Assembly: GCF_000297395.2 (NCBI RefSeq)
Contig: NZ_HF570108.1
Span: forward strand, 979,810 to 1,043,809
Reading direction: 5' to 3'
Length of the DNA: 64,000 nucleotides
Source: Micromonospora lupini str. Lupac 08
GTDB lineage: Bacteria; Actinomycetota; Actinomycetes; Mycobacteriales; Micromonosporaceae
This document shows positions 38,896 to 48,898 of the stretch, piece after piece. The notes under the pieces are model-generated. The model made no database searches and had not been told where the DNA came from. It saw only the letters and a list, made by a program, of their open reading frames with translations. The stretch's first letter is position 1; every line of letters starts with the position of its first letter. Position numbers and translations under genes: made by a program.

Positions 38896-39393
38896 TCAGC
38901 CGGAGAACGGCTCGAAACTGACCACTGTCACCTTGATGTCGGCGCCACTCGGTGCCGTGTAGGTGCAGGTCTGCCCGGCGCGGCCACCCAGGATCGCCTT
39001 GCCGAGCGCCGACTCGGGGCTGTAGACGGTGAGGTCGGTGGTGGCGGCGATCTCCCGCGAGCCGAGCAGGAAGGTCTCGGTGTCGTCGGCGTCGTCGTCG
39101 AAGTAGATCGTCACGACCATGCCGGGCGACACCGCGTCGGCCGTCGGGGCCCCGCCGACCTTGGCGGTGCGCAGCAGCTCCTGCAGGTAGCGGATGCGCC
39201 CCTCGGCCTTGCCCTGCTCCTCGCGGGCGGCGTGATAGCCGCCGTTCTCGCGCAGGTCGCCCTCCTCGCGCCGAGCGTTGATCTCGGCTGCGATCGCCGG
39301 ACGGTTGGCGATGTGCTCGTCGAGCTCGGCCTGGAGGCGGTCGTACGCGTCCTGGGACAGCCAGGTGGCGGGCGCCTCGTTGCCAGTGGACAC
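38896..39393 (-). CDS. greA: Transcript cleavage factor GreA
   Basis: 165 residues from GTG at 39393-39391 with GAGGAG 9 bases upstream; the open frame extends further but lacks a better site. N-terminal coiled coil (LSQDAYDRLQAELDEHIANR ... INARREEGDLRENGGYHAAREEQGKAEGRI) carries the acidic tip residues (about Asp/Glu 45-48, EEGDLRENG) that enter the RNA polymerase secondary channel; C-terminal FKBP-like domain with GSREIAATTDLTVYSPESALGKAILG. It rescues backtracked polymerase. It is convergent with ilvA. Confidence 0.95.
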   Translation of the reverse strand: MSTGNEAPATWLSQDAYDRLQAELDEHIANRPAIAAEINARREEGDLRENGGYHAAREEQGKAEGRIRYLQELLRTAKVGGAPTADAVSPGMVVTIYFDDDADDTETFLLGSREIAATTDLTVYSPESALGKAILGGRAGQTCTYTAPSGADIKVTVVSFEPFSG

Positions 39394-39561
39394 AGGCGTT
39401 CTCCTCAGTTGTGCGTGGCTGGCTGACAGGTGAACTACCAAGTTACCAGTGCGGTACGACACAGCGTGTCGGCGATCACCGTCGGTGTCCGGATCTGGCA
39501 CGGGCGGTAGACCCGCCGCGACGGGTTGCCCGGAGTCGATGCGAGGTGGCGTATCCGCAGC

Positions 39562-40002
39562 TCAGGCGGGTGCCCGGCAGCGCAGAACCTCGCCGATGAA
39601 CGGGCGGGCGGAGGTGCTCAGACGGTGCCGGGTGCTGACGTGCCGGTCGCCGGGGGCCGCGCGCACCGTGACCTCCGCTCGGGCCACCTCGACGCCGGCG
39701 CGGTCCCGGGCGCGCAGCACGCAGACCGCCGATCCGCCCGGCGGCACGGTCACCCGGAAGTCGACCACCACCTGGCTGTCCGTGATGTCGGTGTACGTGA
39801 TCACCTGGGCGTCGTAGACCGGGTCGCCGTACTGCCGGTAGAGCCGCAAGGAGATCAGACTCAGCACCGCCACCAGCACCACGAGCACCAGCGCGGCCAG
39901 CAGCGTACGACGGCGTCCGCCGCCGGGCGCCCGGCGGCGGCCGTAGCGTCCGGCGGGGAAAACCGGCGCGCCCGGTGAAATTGTGGCGTGCGTCTCGGTC
40001 AC
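39562..40002 (-). CDS. DUF4307 membrane protein
   Basis: 146 residues from GTG at 40002. Basic cytoplasmic tail, one helix (about 34-56, TLLAALVLVVLVAVLSLISLRLY), and an extracellular domain with the DUF4307 pattern ITDSQVVVDFRVTVPPGGSAVCVLRARDRAG. Function unknown. It is divergent from mca, the same arrangement as Rv1081c/Rv1082; the gene pair is widely conserved in mycothiol-making bacteria. Confidence 0.88.
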   Translation of the reverse strand: MTETHATISPGAPVFPAGRYGRRRAPGGGRRRTLLAALVLVVLVAVLSLISLRLYRQYGDPVYDAQVITYTDITDSQVVVDFRVTVPPGGSAVCVLRARDRAGVEVARAEVTVRAAPGDRHVSTRHRLSTSARPFIGEVLRCRAPA

Positions 40003-40200
40003 CGGCGGGTATCTCCTGGCGTTGTTGTCGGCGGCATCGGCAAGAATGGCAGAAGTCCATCATCCCAGCCCGGCCAAAGCGCAGGAATGGCAGGTCGGGC
40101 CCCGCGATGCCGACCGGCGGCGGGGTGGGGAGGGTCCCGGCAGGTCAGCCGGGCGAGCCCGGTCGGGTCCACCGGCCGGCACAGACGAGGAGCGCCGAAG

Positions 40201-41082
40201 TTGGCAGAGCAGCTGCGTCTCATGGCCGTCCACGCGCACCCGGACGACGAGTCGAGCAAGGGTGCGGCGACGATGGCGAAGTACGTCGCCCAGGGGGTGG
40301 ACGTGCTGGTGGTGACGTGCACCGGCGGCGAGCGCGGCAGCGTGCTCAACCCCAAGCTCGATCGGCCCGACGTCTGGGCCAACATCGCGGACATCCGGCG
40401 CGGCGAGATGGACGCCGCGCGGGCGATCCTCGGCGTCGACCAGGCCTGGCTCGGGTTCGTCGACTCCGGCCTGCCCGAGGGCGACCCGCTGCCCCCGCTG
40501 CCCGAGGGCTGCTTCGCCCTTCAGGACGTCGAGGTGGCAGCCGGCCCACTGGTGCGCCTGATGCGTGAGTTCCGTCCGCACGTGGTGACCACGTACGACG
40601 AGGAGGGTGGCTACCCGCACCCCGACCACATCATGTGCCACAAGGTGAGCGTGGCCGCGTTCGATGCCGCCGGCGACCCGGAGCGCTACCCGGAGCTGGG
40701 CGCCCCCTGGCAGCCGCTGAAGCTCTACTACGACATCGGCTTCTCCAAGGCCAAGATCATGGCCCTGCACGAGGCCATGCTCGCCACGGGCGCCGAGTCG
40801 CCGTACGAGGAGTGGCTCAAGCGCTGGGACGAGCGTCCGGACAAGGGCCCCCGCATCACCACCCGGGTGGACTGCGCCGAATACTTCCCCGTCCGCGACG
40901 ACGCGCTGCGTGCCCACGCCACCCAGGTCGACCCGGACGGCTTCTGGTTCCACGTGCCCATGGAGCTGCAACAGCGTGCCTGGCCGACGGAGGATTTCGA
41001 GCTGGCCCGCACCGTGGTGGACAGCCCGCTGCCCGAGTCCGATCTCTTCGCCGGAGTGCGGGAGACGGCGCACGCGGGCTGA
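40201..41082 (+). CDS. mca: Mycothiol S-conjugate amidase
   Basis: 293 residues from TTG 40201 with GAGGAG 8 bases upstream. LmbE/PIG-L fold: zinc ligands His13 and Asp16 in VHAHPDDESSKGAAT, and His143 in YPHPDHIMCH. CTGGERGSVLN and DCAEYFPVRDDALRAHATQVDP support Mca rather than MshB. It cleaves mycothiol S-conjugates of toxins to mercapturic acids, which are exported. Marker of the mycothiol-producing actinobacteria. A small membrane protein gene follows 49 bases later. Confidence 0.95.
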   Translation: MAEQLRLMAVHAHPDDESSKGAATMAKYVAQGVDVLVVTCTGGERGSVLNPKLDRPDVWANIADIRRGEMDAARAILGVDQAWLGFVDSGLPEGDPLPPLPEGCFALQDVEVAAGPLVRLMREFRPHVVTTYDEEGGYPHPDHIMCHKVSVAAFDAAGDPERYPELGAPWQPLKLYYDIGFSKAKIMALHEAMLATGAESPYEEWLKRWDERPDKGPRITTRVDCAEYFPVRDDALRAHATQVDPDGFWFHVPMELQQRAWPTEDFELARTVVDSPLPESDLFAGVRETAHAG

Positions 41083-41131
41083 TACCCGGCCGGGGCTACT
41101 GTGGTAGGCAATCGCACATCGGAGGAACGCC

Positions 41132-41425
41132 ATGCTGACCGCTGCCCAGGTGCTCGCGGAGAACAACTTCGGGGACACCCGCACGGGTGGTCTGGCCGGG
41201 CCGATGGGCCTCTTCCTCATCCTGCTGCTGGCCGCCGCGACCATCCTGCTGATCCGCAACATGAACGCCCGACTGCGGCGTCTGCCTGACCGGTTCCCCC
41301 AGCAGGGGCGGTCGGTCGATGCGACCAGGACCGACGCTTCAGTCGTCGATCCGACAGACGGGACGAGCACGCATGATTCATCCACGCCCGCTCCCAATGG
41401 GCACCAGCAGCAGCGGAACGGGTAG
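41132..41425 (+). CDS. Small single-helix membrane protein
   Basis: 97 residues from ATG 41132 (ATCGGAGGAA upstream). N-terminal TAAQVLAENNFGDTRTGGLA, one helix (about 28-46, LFLILLLAAATILLIRNM) then RLRRLPDRFPQQG and a Ser/Thr/Asp-rich disordered tail. Positional counterpart of Rv1083, the small gene after mca. Function unknown. Confidence 0.78.
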   Translation: MLTAAQVLAENNFGDTRTGGLAGPMGLFLILLLAAATILLIRNMNARLRRLPDRFPQQGRSVDATRTDASVVDPTDGTSTHDSSTPAPNGHQQQRNG

Positions 41426-41445
41426 TCCGGGCATGATTCACGCCG

Positions 41446-41481
41446 AACCGGGTGGTGGACCCCTGTTGCGACCACCCGGTT
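41446..41481 (+). terminator. Terminator after the mca unit
   Basis: Perfect 11-bp arms AACCGGGTGGT (41446-41456) and 41471-41481, followed by TTGG; 14-base loop. It ends the mca/small-protein transcript. Confidence 0.75.
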
Positions 41482-41499
41482 TGGCTTAGCCTTCCGCCG

Positions 41500-41517
41500 G
41501 GGGGACCAAAAGTCCCC
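41500..41517. promoter_or_regulatory. GGGGAC-CAAAA-GTCCCC dyad upstream of the GGDEF-EAL gene
   Basis: Six-base arms GGGGAC (41501-41506) and GTCCCC (41512-41517) about a CAAAA centre. The half sites resemble DevR/DosR boxes (GGGAC...GTCCC), but the centre is 5 rather than 4 bases and the outer flanks do not fit. It could equally form an RNA hairpin with a CAAAA loop. Confidence 0.35.
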
Positions 41518-41542
41518 GAGCCGTGCACGGAAGGGGGCGCCG

Positions 41543-41608
41543 ATGACCGTCACAGCACCGGCCGCCCGCCGTACCGTCGGTCGGTCGGCTGACGGGGGAG
41601 GTCGATGA
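41543..41608 (+). CDS. Candidate 21-codon leader ORF coupled to the GGDEF-EAL gene
   Basis: ATG 41543 has GGAAGGGGG 5 bases upstream and encodes MTVTAPAARRTVGRSADGGGR, ending in TGA at 41606-41608, which overlaps the ATG of the next gene (ATGA). Ribosome site and overlap are typical of translational coupling. No homologues known to me. Confidence 0.4.
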   Translation: MTVTAPAARRTVGRSADGGGR

Positions 41609-44136
41609 CCTCCGGCCCGGCCGGCGACCCGTTCGACCGGCTCGGGGTGCACGGCATGCCTGCCCGGCTGCTCGTGCTGACGGCTGCGGTGACGGTGACG
41701 GCTCTGGTCGCCGCCGTGGTCGGTCTGACCCTTCCGGCCGGGCTGCCGTCCGACGATCCTCTCGGTGGTCCGGCCCGCTTCGGCATCGCCGTCGCCGTCC
41801 TCGCCGTGGCCCAGCTCGCCCGGCTCCGCTTCCGCAGCTCCGCCGGCATGGTCAGCATCACCTGGGGCGAGGCCGCCCTGATCGTCTGCCTCTATCTCGC
41901 GCCGGCAGGCTGGCTGCCGTCGGCCACCCTGCTCGGCACCGGGCTGGCCTGGACGGCGCTGTCGCTGCACAGCGACCGCCGTCCGCCGCTGGAGATCGTC
42001 CGGATCGCCGCGTCGCTGACCGCCGCGTCGGCGCTGGCCGTGTCCGTGACCACCGCCCTGGGGCACCCGCTGCTCACCGCGCCGACGCCGATGCTGGCGC
42101 TGGCCGTTATCGCCGGGTCGGTGACCTACCTCCTGGTGACCGCCTGGCTCGGTGGGGTGACGCTGGGCCTGCGCCACGGGCTGCCCATCGGGCCGCCGCT
42201 GCTCGCCGCGCTGCGCAGCAAGCTGCTGATGTTCGTGGGCAACGTGGCGGTCGGCCTGGTCGTGATCGCGCTGCTGGAGCTGGACCCGCGCTGGTTGCTG
42301 CTGCTCCCGCCGTTGCTCTGGCTGCTGCAACAGACCTACCGCTACCGGCTGCGCGCCGACCAGGAACGCCGCACGTGGCGTGCCTTCGCCGAGGCCACCG
42401 CGGCCCTCAACCAGCTCGACGAGCGGGGCGTGGCCAGCGCGGCGGTGACCGGCGCGCTGGCGCTGTTCAACGCCGAGCTGGTCGACGTGGACGTGGCTCG
42501 GGCCGACGGCAGGTGGCGTCGCTACCGGGGGGACGCCGGCGGTCAGCTGCTCGACCGGGAGGTGGGTCCTCCGGACCGGTCGGAGCCCGACGAGTACGAG
42601 TTGGTCCGTTCCCTGTCGGTGGGCGCCGCGCTGGTCGGCCGGCTACGGGTCCGGTTCCCGCGCTCCGCTCCACCCGCGATGAGGGAACGGGACGCGGTGG
42701 CGGCCTTCGGTGACGCGCTCGCCGCCGCCCTGCACGACGCCGCGACCCATCGTGAGCTGCGGCTGGTCACCGCCCGATCGTCGTACGAGGCGGTGCACGA
42801 CCCGCTCACCGGGCTGGCGAACCGCACGGCGATGCTCGGCAAGGGCGACCAGTCGCTGCGGCAGCTCGCCCACGATCATCCGGTGGCGCTGCTGCTGCTG
42901 GACATCAACCAGTTCAAGGAAGTCAACGACACCCTCGGGCACGCGGCCGGCGACCAGTTGCTGCGGCTGACCGCCAACCGGCTCAGCGCGCTGGCCCGCC
43001 CGGGCGACCTGCTCGGCCGGCTCGGCGGCGACGAGTTCGCGCTGCTGCTCACCTCGGTCCCCGTGCTCGGCGACCGGGCCGCGCCGATGGCGCACGCGCT
43101 GCGGCAGGCCCGCGAGATCGCCGAGCGGCTGGCCGCACCGACCGAGGTGGCCGGGGTGCGGATGTCCATCGAGGTCTCCGTCGGGGTGGTGGTCGCCGAC
43201 GCCGGCACCGCCGACCTGACCGAGCTGCTGCGCCGCGCGGACATCGCGATGTACCAGGCCAAGGAGGGCGGCGGCAGCGTCGCCGCGTACGACAGCACCC
43301 GGGACGCGGCCAGCACCGACCAGTTGGCCCTGCTGGCCGAGCTGCGCGAGGCGCTGAAGGTCGACGACCAGTTGGTGCTGGCGTTGCAGCCGGCTGTCGA
43401 CCTGGCCACCGGCGCACCCACCGGGGTGGAGGCGTTGATCCGCTGGCAGCACCCTCGGCGCGGTTGGCTGAGCCCGGCCGACTTCATCCGCCCGGTGGAG
43501 AACAGCGAGCAACTCGGCACGTTCACCCGGTACGTGCTGGACAAGGCGCTCGGCGTGGCGGCCGGTTGGGCCCGCGAGGGGCTGGACGTCCCGATCTCGG
43601 TCAACCTCTCCGCGCGCAGCCTGCTCGACCCGCGCCTGCCGGCGGAGATCGCCGACGCGCTGCGCCGCCACCAGGTGCCGCCGCACCGGCTGGTCCTGGA
43701 GATCACCGAGACGGTGGTGATGAGCGAGCTGGAGATCATCGACGAGGTGCTCGCCACGCTCCGGTCGATGGGTGTGCAGCTCGCGGTGGACGACTTCGGC
43801 ACCGGCTTCTCCTCGTTGACCTTCCTCACCCGGATCGCCGTGGACGAGTTGAAGGTGGACCGTTCGTTCGTGATCCGGATGGCCGACTCTCCGGAGGCCG
43901 CGGCGATCGTCCGGACCACCGTCGGGCTCGCCCACGAGCTGGGGCTGCGGGTGGTCGCCGAGGGCGTCGAGACCGCCGAGCAGCGGCTGGCCCTGGCCGA
44001 GCTGGGCTGCACGTCCGCGCAGGGCTACCACTTCTTCAAGCCGATGCCGGCGGACAAGATCGGTGCGGTGCTCGGGTCGCTGCGCGACTCGGCCGAGTCG
44101 AACGTGTTCCGGCTCCGCGCCGACGGCGCCTCCTGA
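41605..44136 (+). CDS. Membrane GGDEF-EAL bifunctional c-di-GMP enzyme
   Basis: 843 residues. Six to eight N-terminal helices (about 15-245), a GAF-like linker (about 255-385), an intact GGDEF domain (GGDEF at 474-478 in LLGRLGGDEFALLL) and an intact EAL domain (EALIRW, 609-614; QLAVDDFGTGFSSLTFL; the ETVVMSELEI motif). Both catalytic motifs are intact, so it could make and degrade c-di-GMP; which activity wins is not predictable. In Micromonospora relatives such enzymes influence development through BldD. The gene is inserted between the mca unit and the DUF255 gene, which are adjacent in mycobacteria. Confidence 0.95.
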   Translation: MTSGPAGDPFDRLGVHGMPARLLVLTAAVTVTALVAAVVGLTLPAGLPSDDPLGGPARFGIAVAVLAVAQLARLRFRSSAGMVSITWGEAALIVCLYLAPAGWLPSATLLGTGLAWTALSLHSDRRPPLEIVRIAASLTAASALAVSVTTALGHPLLTAPTPMLALAVIAGSVTYLLVTAWLGGVTLGLRHGLPIGPPLLAALRSKLLMFVGNVAVGLVVIALLELDPRWLLLLPPLLWLLQQTYRYRLRADQERRTWRAFAEATAALNQLDERGVASAAVTGALALFNAELVDVDVARADGRWRRYRGDAGGQLLDREVGPPDRSEPDEYELVRSLSVGAALVGRLRVRFPRSAPPAMRERDAVAAFGDALAAALHDAATHRELRLVTARSSYEAVHDPLTGLANRTAMLGKGDQSLRQLAHDHPVALLLLDINQFKEVNDTLGHAAGDQLLRLTANRLSALARPGDLLGRLGGDEFALLLTSVPVLGDRAAPMAHALRQAREIAERLAAPTEVAGVRMSIEVSVGVVVADAGTADLTELLRRADIAMYQAKEGGGSVAAYDSTRDAASTDQLALLAELREALKVDDQLVLALQPAVDLATGAPTGVEALIRWQHPRRGWLSPADFIRPVENSEQLGTFTRYVLDKALGVAAGWAREGLDVPISVNLSARSLLDPRLPAEIADALRRHQVPPHRLVLEITETVVMSELEIIDEVLATLRSMGVQLAVDDFGTGFSSLTFLTRIAVDELKVDRSFVIRMADSPEAAAIVRTTVGLAHELGLRVVAEGVETAEQRLALAELGCTSAQGYHFFKPMPADKIGAVLGSLRDSAESNVFRLRADGAS

Positions 44137-44154
44137 CCGACCGCGCCAGCAACA

Positions 44155-44175
44155 CCCGGGCCCGCGTGGCCCGGG
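44155..44175 (+). terminator. Terminator after the GGDEF-EAL gene
   Basis: 8-bp perfect stem CCCGGGCC (44155-44162) with 44168-44175 and a CGCGT loop. Confidence 0.55.
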
Positions 44176-44223
44176 CCGGGTGACCGCCCGGCGCGGCCCG
44201 GCGGTGGTGGTTATGGTCGTCGG

Positions 44224-46266
<2,043 letters not shown>

Positions 46267-46269
46267 GAC

Positions 46270-46920
46270 TCACGGCCAGAGCAGCTCGCGCTCCCAGGCC
46301 GCGCCGGTACGCAGGTAGCGCAGGCGGACGTGCCGGCGCTCGGCGTCCGCCTGCCAGAACTCGACGCTCCGCGGCGCGACCGTGTAGACGGTGTGCGTCC
46401 CGGCGACCAGGTCCGGGTCGCCGGCCAGCTGCTCCCGGATCCGGGCCAGCTCACGGTCGAGGTCCGCGCGGTCGGCGAGCACGTCACTCTGCCGTCCGGC
46501 CAGACTGGCGACCCGCGAGCCCTCGGGGCGGGCCAGGAAGTCCGCCCGGGAGACGGCGGGGTCGGCCGCGCTGGCGATGCCCCGTACCCGGACCTGCCGG
46601 CCCTGCTCCCGCCAGTGGAAGCTGAGGGCGACTGCGGGGTTCGCGGCGAGTTGGTGGCCCTTGGCGCTGGCCGAGCTGGTGGCGAAGTGCCAGCCTGCAT
46701 CGTCGAGGTCCTTGAGGATCAGCACCCGCGCGTCCGGCGCGCCGTCCGCGTCAACAGTGGAGACCGTCATCGCGTGTGGCTCGTCGACCCCGGCGTCGAT
46801 CGCACCCGCCATCCAGTCGACGAAGAGCGCCAGCGGGTCGGCCGGAGCGGTGGTCGGGTGGAACGGCGGCATCTCGTGGGCGAGTACCGGCAGGCCGCGG
46901 AGCAGGTCACGCAGAGTCAT
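46270..46920 (-). CDS. pdxH: Pyridoxamine 5'-phosphate oxidase
   Basis: 216 residues. FMN-binding split-barrel of the PNPOx type: ALFVDWMAGAIDAGVDEPHAM, VLILKDLDDAGWHFATSSAS (FMN phosphate site), QVRVRGIAS and the C-terminal PRSVEFWQADAERRHVRLRY with the dimerisation signature. It makes pyridoxal phosphate from pyridoxine or pyridoxamine phosphate, supplying nearby PLP enzymes (cbs, metB, ilvA), though not in an operon with them. Confidence 0.94.
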   Translation of the reverse strand: MTLRDLLRGLPVLAHEMPPFHPTTAPADPLALFVDWMAGAIDAGVDEPHAMTVSTVDADGAPDARVLILKDLDDAGWHFATSSASAKGHQLAANPAVALSFHWREQGRQVRVRGIASAADPAVSRADFLARPEGSRVASLAGRQSDVLADRADLDRELARIREQLAGDPDLVAGTHTVYTVAPRSVEFWQADAERRHVRLRYLRTGAAWERELLWP

Positions 46921-47008
46921 GTGGTGATCTTTCCACCCCTGCTGGCGAACGGGCGATGCGCCATCCGGCGGCGCAGCTCACCAGCCGCCCCGCTAGGCTG
47001 GCCGCGCT

Positions 47009-48184
47009 ATGGATTCCCGTACCGGTCTGCCCGTTGTCGGCATGGTGGGTGGCGGCCAGTTGGCCCGGATGACCCACCAGGCCGCGATCGCCCTCGGCCA
47101 GTCACTGCGTGTGCTCGCGAGCGCCCCCGACGACGGCGCGGCCCTGGTCGCCGCCGACGTCCAGTACGGCGACCACACCGACCTGGCCGCCCTGCGCACC
47201 TTCGCCAAGGGCTGTGACGTGGTCACCTTCGACCACGAGCACGTGCCGTCCGAGCACATCCGCACCCTGGCGGCCGAGGGGGTGACCCTCTACCCGCCGG
47301 CGGACGCGCTGCTGCACGCCCAGGACAAGCAGGTGATGCGGGAACGCCTCACCGAGCTGGGCGCGCCCAACCCGGCGTGGCGGCCGGTCGGTGAGCCCGC
47401 CGACCTGGTCGGCTTCGGCGAGCAGGTCGGCTGGCCGGTCGTGCTCAAGGCGGCCCGGGGCGGCTACGACGGTCGGGGCGTCTGGATGGTGGACGACGCC
47501 ACCCAGGCCGCCGAGCTGGCGACCACGCTGCTCGCCGGCGGCACCCGGCTGATCGTCGAGGAGCGGGTGCCGCTGCGTCGCGAACTCGCCGTGCAGGTGG
47601 CCCGCTCGCCGTTCGGGCAGGTGGCCGCGTACCCGGTCGTCGAGACGGTCCAGCGCGACGGCATCAACGTCGAGGTGCTGGCCCCGGCGCCCGGCCTGGA
47701 CGAGGAGCTGGCCGTCGCCGCCCAGCAGCTCGCCATCGACCTGGCCACCGCCCTCGGTGTGATCGGCCTGCTGGCGGTGGAGCTGTTCGAGGTGCGTGAC
47801 GACGCGGGTCGGCCGGCGATCGTGGTCAACGAGCTGGCCATGCGCCCGCACAATTCGGGGCACTGGACCATCGAGGGCGCTCGGACCTCCCAGTTCGAGC
47901 AGCACCTGCGCGCGGTCCTGGACTACCCGATGGGTGACACCGCGCTGACCGCGCCGGTGGTCGTGATGGCGAACGTCCTCGGCGGCGAGCCGGGCGGCAT
48001 ATCGATCGACGAGCGCCTGCACCACCTCTTCGCCGCCGAGCCGGGCGCCAAGGTGCACCTCTACGGCAAGCAGGTACGCCCCGGCCGCAAGATCGGGCAC
48101 GTCACCGTGCTCGGCGACGACCTGGACGACGTACGGGCGCGGGCCGCGCGAGCCGCGCGTTGGCTGCGCGCGGGGCACGAGTGA
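47009..48184 (+). CDS. purK: N5-carboxyaminoimidazole ribonucleotide synthase
   Basis: 391 residues from ATG 47009. ATP-grasp enzyme: [21 protein letters not shown] at the N-terminus, [18 protein letters not shown] glycine loop (about 148-165), [17 protein letters not shown] and the catalytic [20 protein letters not shown] region (about 273-292). It adds bicarbonate to AIR in purine synthesis, providing the substrate of PurE encoded next. purK and purE are consecutive steps and the genes are nearly touching. Confidence 0.97.
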   Translation: MDSRTGLPVVGMVGGGQLARMTHQAAIALGQSLRVLASAPDDGAALVAADVQYGDHTDLAALRTFAKGCDVVTFDHEHVPSEHIRTLAAEGVTLYPPADALLHAQDKQVMRERLTELGAPNPAWRPVGEPADLVGFGEQVGWPVVLKAARGGYDGRGVWMVDDATQAAELATTLLAGGTRLIVEERVPLRRELAVQVARSPFGQVAAYPVVETVQRDGINVEVLAPAPGLDEELAVAAQQLAIDLATALGVIGLLAVELFEVRDDAGRPAIVVNELAMRPHNSGHWTIEGARTSQFEQHLRAVLDYPMGDTALTAPVVVMANVLGGEPGGISIDERLHHLFAAEPGAKVHLYGKQVRPGRKIGHVTVLGDDLDDVRARAARAARWLRAGHE

Positions 48185-48216
48185 GCGACGGTTTCGGGAA
48201 CGACGAGAGGGCCGCA

Positions 48217-48708
48217 GTGAGCACCGTTGGGCTGATCATGGGCAGCGACTCGGACTGGCCCACCATGCGGGCCGCCGCGGAGGTGCTTGACGACTTCGAG
48301 GTGTCCTACGAGGTGCGGGTCATCTCGGCACACCGGACCCCGGTCGCGATGATCGACTACGGTCGCGACGCCGTCGACCGAGGGCTCAAGGTGATCATCG
48401 CCGGCGCCGGTGGTGCGGCAGCCCTGCCCGGCATGGTCGCCTCGGTGACCCCGCTGCCGGTGATCGGCGTGCCGGTGCCACTGAAGCACCTCGACGGCAT
48501 GGACTCGCTGCTGTCCATCGTGCAGATGCCGGCGGGCATCCCGGTGGCCACCGTGTCGATCGGCAACGCCCGCAACGCCGGCCTGCTGGCCGTCCGGATC
48601 CTCGGCGCCTCCGACGAGACCCTGCGCGCCCGGATGGCGACGTACCAGCAGGATCTGGAGCAGCTCATCAAGACCAAGGACGCGGCCCTCCAGGCCACCC
48701 TCCCCTGA
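48217..48708 (+). CDS. purE: N5-CAIR mutase (class I PurE)
   Basis: 163 residues from GTG 48217, set by GAGAGG 7 bases upstream; a GTG at 48181 overlapping the purK stop would add 12 residues. [11 protein letters not shown] (phosphate binding), SAHRTP (with catalytic His) and [14 protein letters not shown] are the PurE hallmarks. It converts N5-CAIR to CAIR. It is the partner of PurK and would be co-translated. Confidence 0.96.
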   Translation: MSTVGLIMGSDSDWPTMRAAAEVLDDFEVSYEVRVISAHRTPVAMIDYGRDAVDRGLKVIIAGAGGAAALPGMVASVTPLPVIGVPVPLKHLDGMDSLLSIVQMPAGIPVATVSIGNARNAGLLAVRILGASDETLRARMATYQQDLEQLIKTKDAALQATLP

Positions 48709-48738
48709 CCCTCATCCGGGCGCCGGCCACTGACCGGT

Positions 48739-48866
48739 GACCGGCCGACGAGCCCGGCCCACTCGGCGTCGACCGGCCCGCGAACCTGGCCCACTTGCCA
48801 GTGACCGGCCCGCGAACCCGGCCCACTTGCCAGTGACCGGCCCGCGAACCCGGCCCACTCGGCGTC
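48739..48866. repeat. Tandem array, four 32-bp units
   Basis: Units at 48739, 48771, 48803 and 48835, all beginning GACCGGCC. The two inner units end CCCACTTGCCAGT; the two outer units end CCCACTCGGCGTC. No unique spacers, so not CRISPR. It fills most of the 190-base gap between the convergent purE and the zinc-ribbon membrane gene. Confidence 0.85.
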
Positions 48867-48898
48867 CCCACTCACGCAGCCTGCCGTGACCCTCGAAT

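Noticed and set aside
41426..41604. A c-di-GMP or c-di-AMP riboswitch before the GGDEF-EAL gene.
   Set aside because: The hairpins found are a terminator and a small dyad; the conserved cores of those riboswitch classes are not visible.
48739..48866. CRISPR-like 32-bp repeats.
   Set aside because: Units are contiguous with no spacers, and no cas genes are nearby.
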